Of a stretch of 64,000 nucleotides of DNA, positions 61,090 through 64,000 are shown in pieces. Origin of the DNA: Cliona cf. orientalis. Its lineage: Eukaryota; Porifera; Demospongiae; Clionaida; Clionaidae. Location of the stretch: NCBI GenBank assembly GCA_963930775.1, contig OZ005691.1, forward strand, positions 10,661,000 through 10,724,999. Reading direction: 5' to 3'. The position numbers and the translations under genes were made by a program. Every line of letters begins with the position of its first letter. Within the stretch, counting starts at the first letter, position 1. The notes below the pieces were generated by a model. That model worked only from the letters and a program-made list of their open reading frames with translations. It did not search any database and was not told the origin of the DNA.

Positions 61090-64000
61090 CTTTCCTTTTG
61101 ACTACTGTTTACACCACTTTAGATATGAATACAGATATAAAAACGAAGGTACTGGTCAGGTTTTGGTACCTAGAAAGTATGGGGTGTACAAATTAGACCA
61201 AAAAAGCTACAAGATGTGTACAGTATCGATTGACATGAAGTACACACTAAATGCTCATCCTCACACACACAGAAGTCACCAATATCATGTCCACTGTTTA
61301 CACCACTCTAGATTATGGTTATAGACATCAAAATAAAGATACTGATCAAGTCTGGCACTCCAGAGATGTTGTATGTGGAATTGAGAGCTAAAAAGCTATA
61401 AAAATTGTACCGAGTACCGTGAATGCATGTGAACAGGATATTCTCATACTCAGATGTACAGAACAATCATCAACCACATCGCCAGTTCAAGAAACTCAGA
61501 AATATGATTGTTGACATGAAGATAAAGGTATTGTTCAAGTTTGGAAATTTATAGATGATATGTGAAGCTAAAAAGCTATGAAGGTTAATTGTACCTTGGT
61601 TACTGTGAATGTGTATACACACATGGAAAATTCTTAGAATACACACGCAGAGTAAGTCACCAATGTCATGTCCACTGTTTACACCATTCTAGATTAAGGT
61701 TATAGACACAAGAACAAAGGTGCTGATCAAGTCTGGTACTCCAGAGATGTTGTATGTGGAATTGAGAGCTAAAAAGCTACTAAAATTGCATCGATTACAG
61801 TAACTGTGAATGCATGCATGTGCTATAGGTAATTCTCATACTCACATGTGCATAACATGCTTCAACCACATCGCTAGTTAATGAAAGTCAGAAATATGAT
61901 TATTAACATCAAATCAATGGTACTCACCAAGTTTGGAACTTCAGGGATGTTATATTAAGATATTAGAGCTGAAATGCTGTGAAAATCGGACCTATTACTG
62001 TGAATGCATGCAGGTACACAGGAAATTCTCATACTCACATGTACAGAACATGCCTCAACCACATCGCCAGATGACGAAACTCAGAAATATGATTTTTAAC
62101 ATCAAGACAAAGGTAATGATCAAATTTGGAACTTCAGAGATGATGTGTGAAGATCTTAGAGCTTAAAAGCTATGAAAATTGTACCAAATACTGATGTATG
62201 CACATAATATGGAAACTTAGAATACACACTGTTTACACCACACTGTTTACACCACTATAGATTATGAATATAGACATCAAAATAAAGGTACTGGTCTGGT
62301 TTTGATACTTGGAAAGTGTGGGGTGTACAAATTTGACCAAAAAAGCTACAAGATGTGTACGGTATCGATTAACATGAAGTACACACAAAATGCTCATCCT
62401 CACACACACAGAAGTCACCAATACCATGTCCAATGTTTACACCACTATAGATTATAAATATAGACATCAAAATAAAGGTAGTGGTCTGGTTTTGATACTT
62501 GGAAAGTGTGGGGTGTACAAATTAGACCAAAAAAGCTACAAGATGTGTACAGCATCGATTGACATGAAGTACACACTAAAAATTAATAATGCTCATCCTC
62601 ACACACACAGAAGTCACCAATACCATGTCCACTGTTTACACCACTATAGATTATGAATATAGACATCAAAATAAAGGTACTGGTCTGGTTTTGATACTAG
62701 GAAAGTGTGGGGTGTACAAATTTGACCAAAAAAGCTACAAGATGTGTACGGCATCGATTGACATGAAGTACACACTAAAATAATGCTCATCCTCACAAAC
62801 ACAGAAGTCACCAATACCATGTCCAATGTTTACACCACTATAGATTATAAATATAGACATCAAAATAAAGGTAGTGGTCTGGTTTTGATACTTGGAAAGT
62901 GTGGGGTGTACAAATTAGACCAAAAAAGCTACAAGATGTGTACAGCATCGATTGACATGAAGTTACACACTAAAAATTAAAAATGCTCATCCTCACACAC
63001 ACAGAAGTCACCAATACCATGTCCACTGTTTACACCACTATAGATTATGAATATAGACATCAAAAATTTAATAAAGGTACTGGTCTGGTTTTGATACTAG
63101 GAAAGTGTGGGGTGTACAAATTTGACCAAAAAAGCTACAAGATGTGTACGGCATCGATTGACATGAAGTACACACTAAAATAATGCTCATCCTCACAAAC
63201 ACAGAAGTCACCAATACCATGTCCACTGTTTACACCACTCTAGATTATGGTTATAGACATCAAAATAAAGATACTGGTCTGGTTTTGATACTAGGAAAGT
63301 GTGGGGTGTACAAATTTGACCAAAAAAGCTACAAGATGTGTACGGCATCGATTGACATGAAGTATACACTAAAATAATGCTCATCCTCACAAACACAGAA
63401 GTCACCAATACCATGTCCAATGTTTACACCACTATAGATTATAAATATAGACATCAAAATAAAGGTAGTGGTCTGGTTTTGATACTTGGAAAGTGTGGGG
63501 TGTACAAATTAGACCAAAAAAGTTACAAGATGTGTACAGCATCGATTGACATGAAGTTACACACTAAAAATTAATAATGCTCATCCTCACACACACAGAA
63601 GTCACCAATACCATGTCCACTGTTTACACCACTATAGATTATGAATATAGACATCAAAAATTTAATAAAGGTACTGGTCTGGTTTTGATACTAGGAAAGT
63701 GTGGGGTGTACAAATTTGACCAAAAAAGCTACAAGATGTGTACGGCATCGATTGACATGAAGTACACACTAAAATAATGCTCATCCTCACAAACACAGAA
63801 GTCACCAATACCATGTCCACTGTTCACACCACTCTAGATTATGGTTATAGACATCAAAATAAAGATACTGGTCTGGTTTTGATACTAGGAAAGTGTGGGG
63901 TGTACAAATTTGACCATAAAAGCTACAAGATGTGTACGGCATCGATTGACATGAAGTACACACAAAATGCTCATCCTCACACACACAGAAGTCACCAATA
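61090..64000. repeat. Satellite array, right arm (inverted), with ~594-bp higher-order repeat
   Basis: The same units as the left arm in the opposite orientation, running off the window. From 62,783 the pattern repeats every 594 bp (62,783 = 63,377; 62,983 = 63,577; 63,183 = 63,777), a three-unit higher-order repeat with shared small variants such as the extra AATTT in CAAAAATTTAATAAAGG. Each unit keeps an open frame of 60-66 codons on the plus strand. Confidence 0.9.

Noticed and set aside
62390-63984. A tandem gene family of ~65-residue proteins
   Set aside because: Units are satellite DNA with indels between variants and no promoter, splice or domain evidence.

Overview
The window is animal nuclear DNA: AT-rich, with short introns carrying GT..AG sites and a very high load of small inverted-repeat transposons. 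The Death-domain, Roc-COR and SOCS-box combinations would fit a demosponge such as Amphimedon. That assignment is an inference from gene content, not something I could test.

From about 0 to 53.5 kb the window holds a head-to-tail tandem array of paralogous genes, all on the minus strand. Each gene has an acidic, Ser/Gly-rich first exon followed by three Death-like exons (DD1, DD2, DD3) of 261-297 bp, all in phase 1. I call the copies A (exon 1 at 4.9 kb), B (14.5 kb), C (24.2 kb), D (44.7 kb) and E (53.0 kb). There is also a 3' remnant X (24.6-25.5 kb) and a 5'-truncated DD3 piece at 53.3-53.45 kb. Two kinds of 3' end are attached to the same three-Death front. C and E end in a short SOCS-box-like exon. 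B and D run, in matching phase, into a Roc-COR GTPase exon and a fourth Death domain. A probably continues into a Roc-COR exon just beyond the left edge. C looks intact (468 codons). B, D and E carry small indels, and D is also split by a transposon. The family probably encodes cytoplasmic adaptor or signalling proteins of an innate-immunity or cell-death type; that function is inferred from the domains only.

An 8,034-bp DNA transposon of the CMC/EnSpm type (34,211-42,244) sits inside DD1 of copy D, flanked by TA on both sides. It carries two divergently transcribed multi-exon genes: a plus-strand transposase starting with a zinc-finger-like region, and a minus-strand SAM-domain protein resembling the 'SAMD3-like' proteins of other animal genomes. 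Because the duplicated copies give the empty-site sequence, many small elements can be placed to the base with their target duplications. These include TA elements, a TTAA piggyBac-like element, a MULE-like element with a 9-bp duplication, Harbinger-like TAA and ATT elements, and a hAT-like element. Several are nested.

From 53.5 kb rightward the array is gone. There is a LINE reverse-transcriptase fragment (54.65-55.24 kb), an inverted array of a palindromic GCTTAGGATCTAAGCC motif (55.3-55.8 kb), and a satellite of ~195-200 bp units. The satellite runs in one orientation to ~60.25 kb and in the opposite orientation from ~61.1 kb to the window edge, where it shows a ~594-bp three-unit higher-order repeat.
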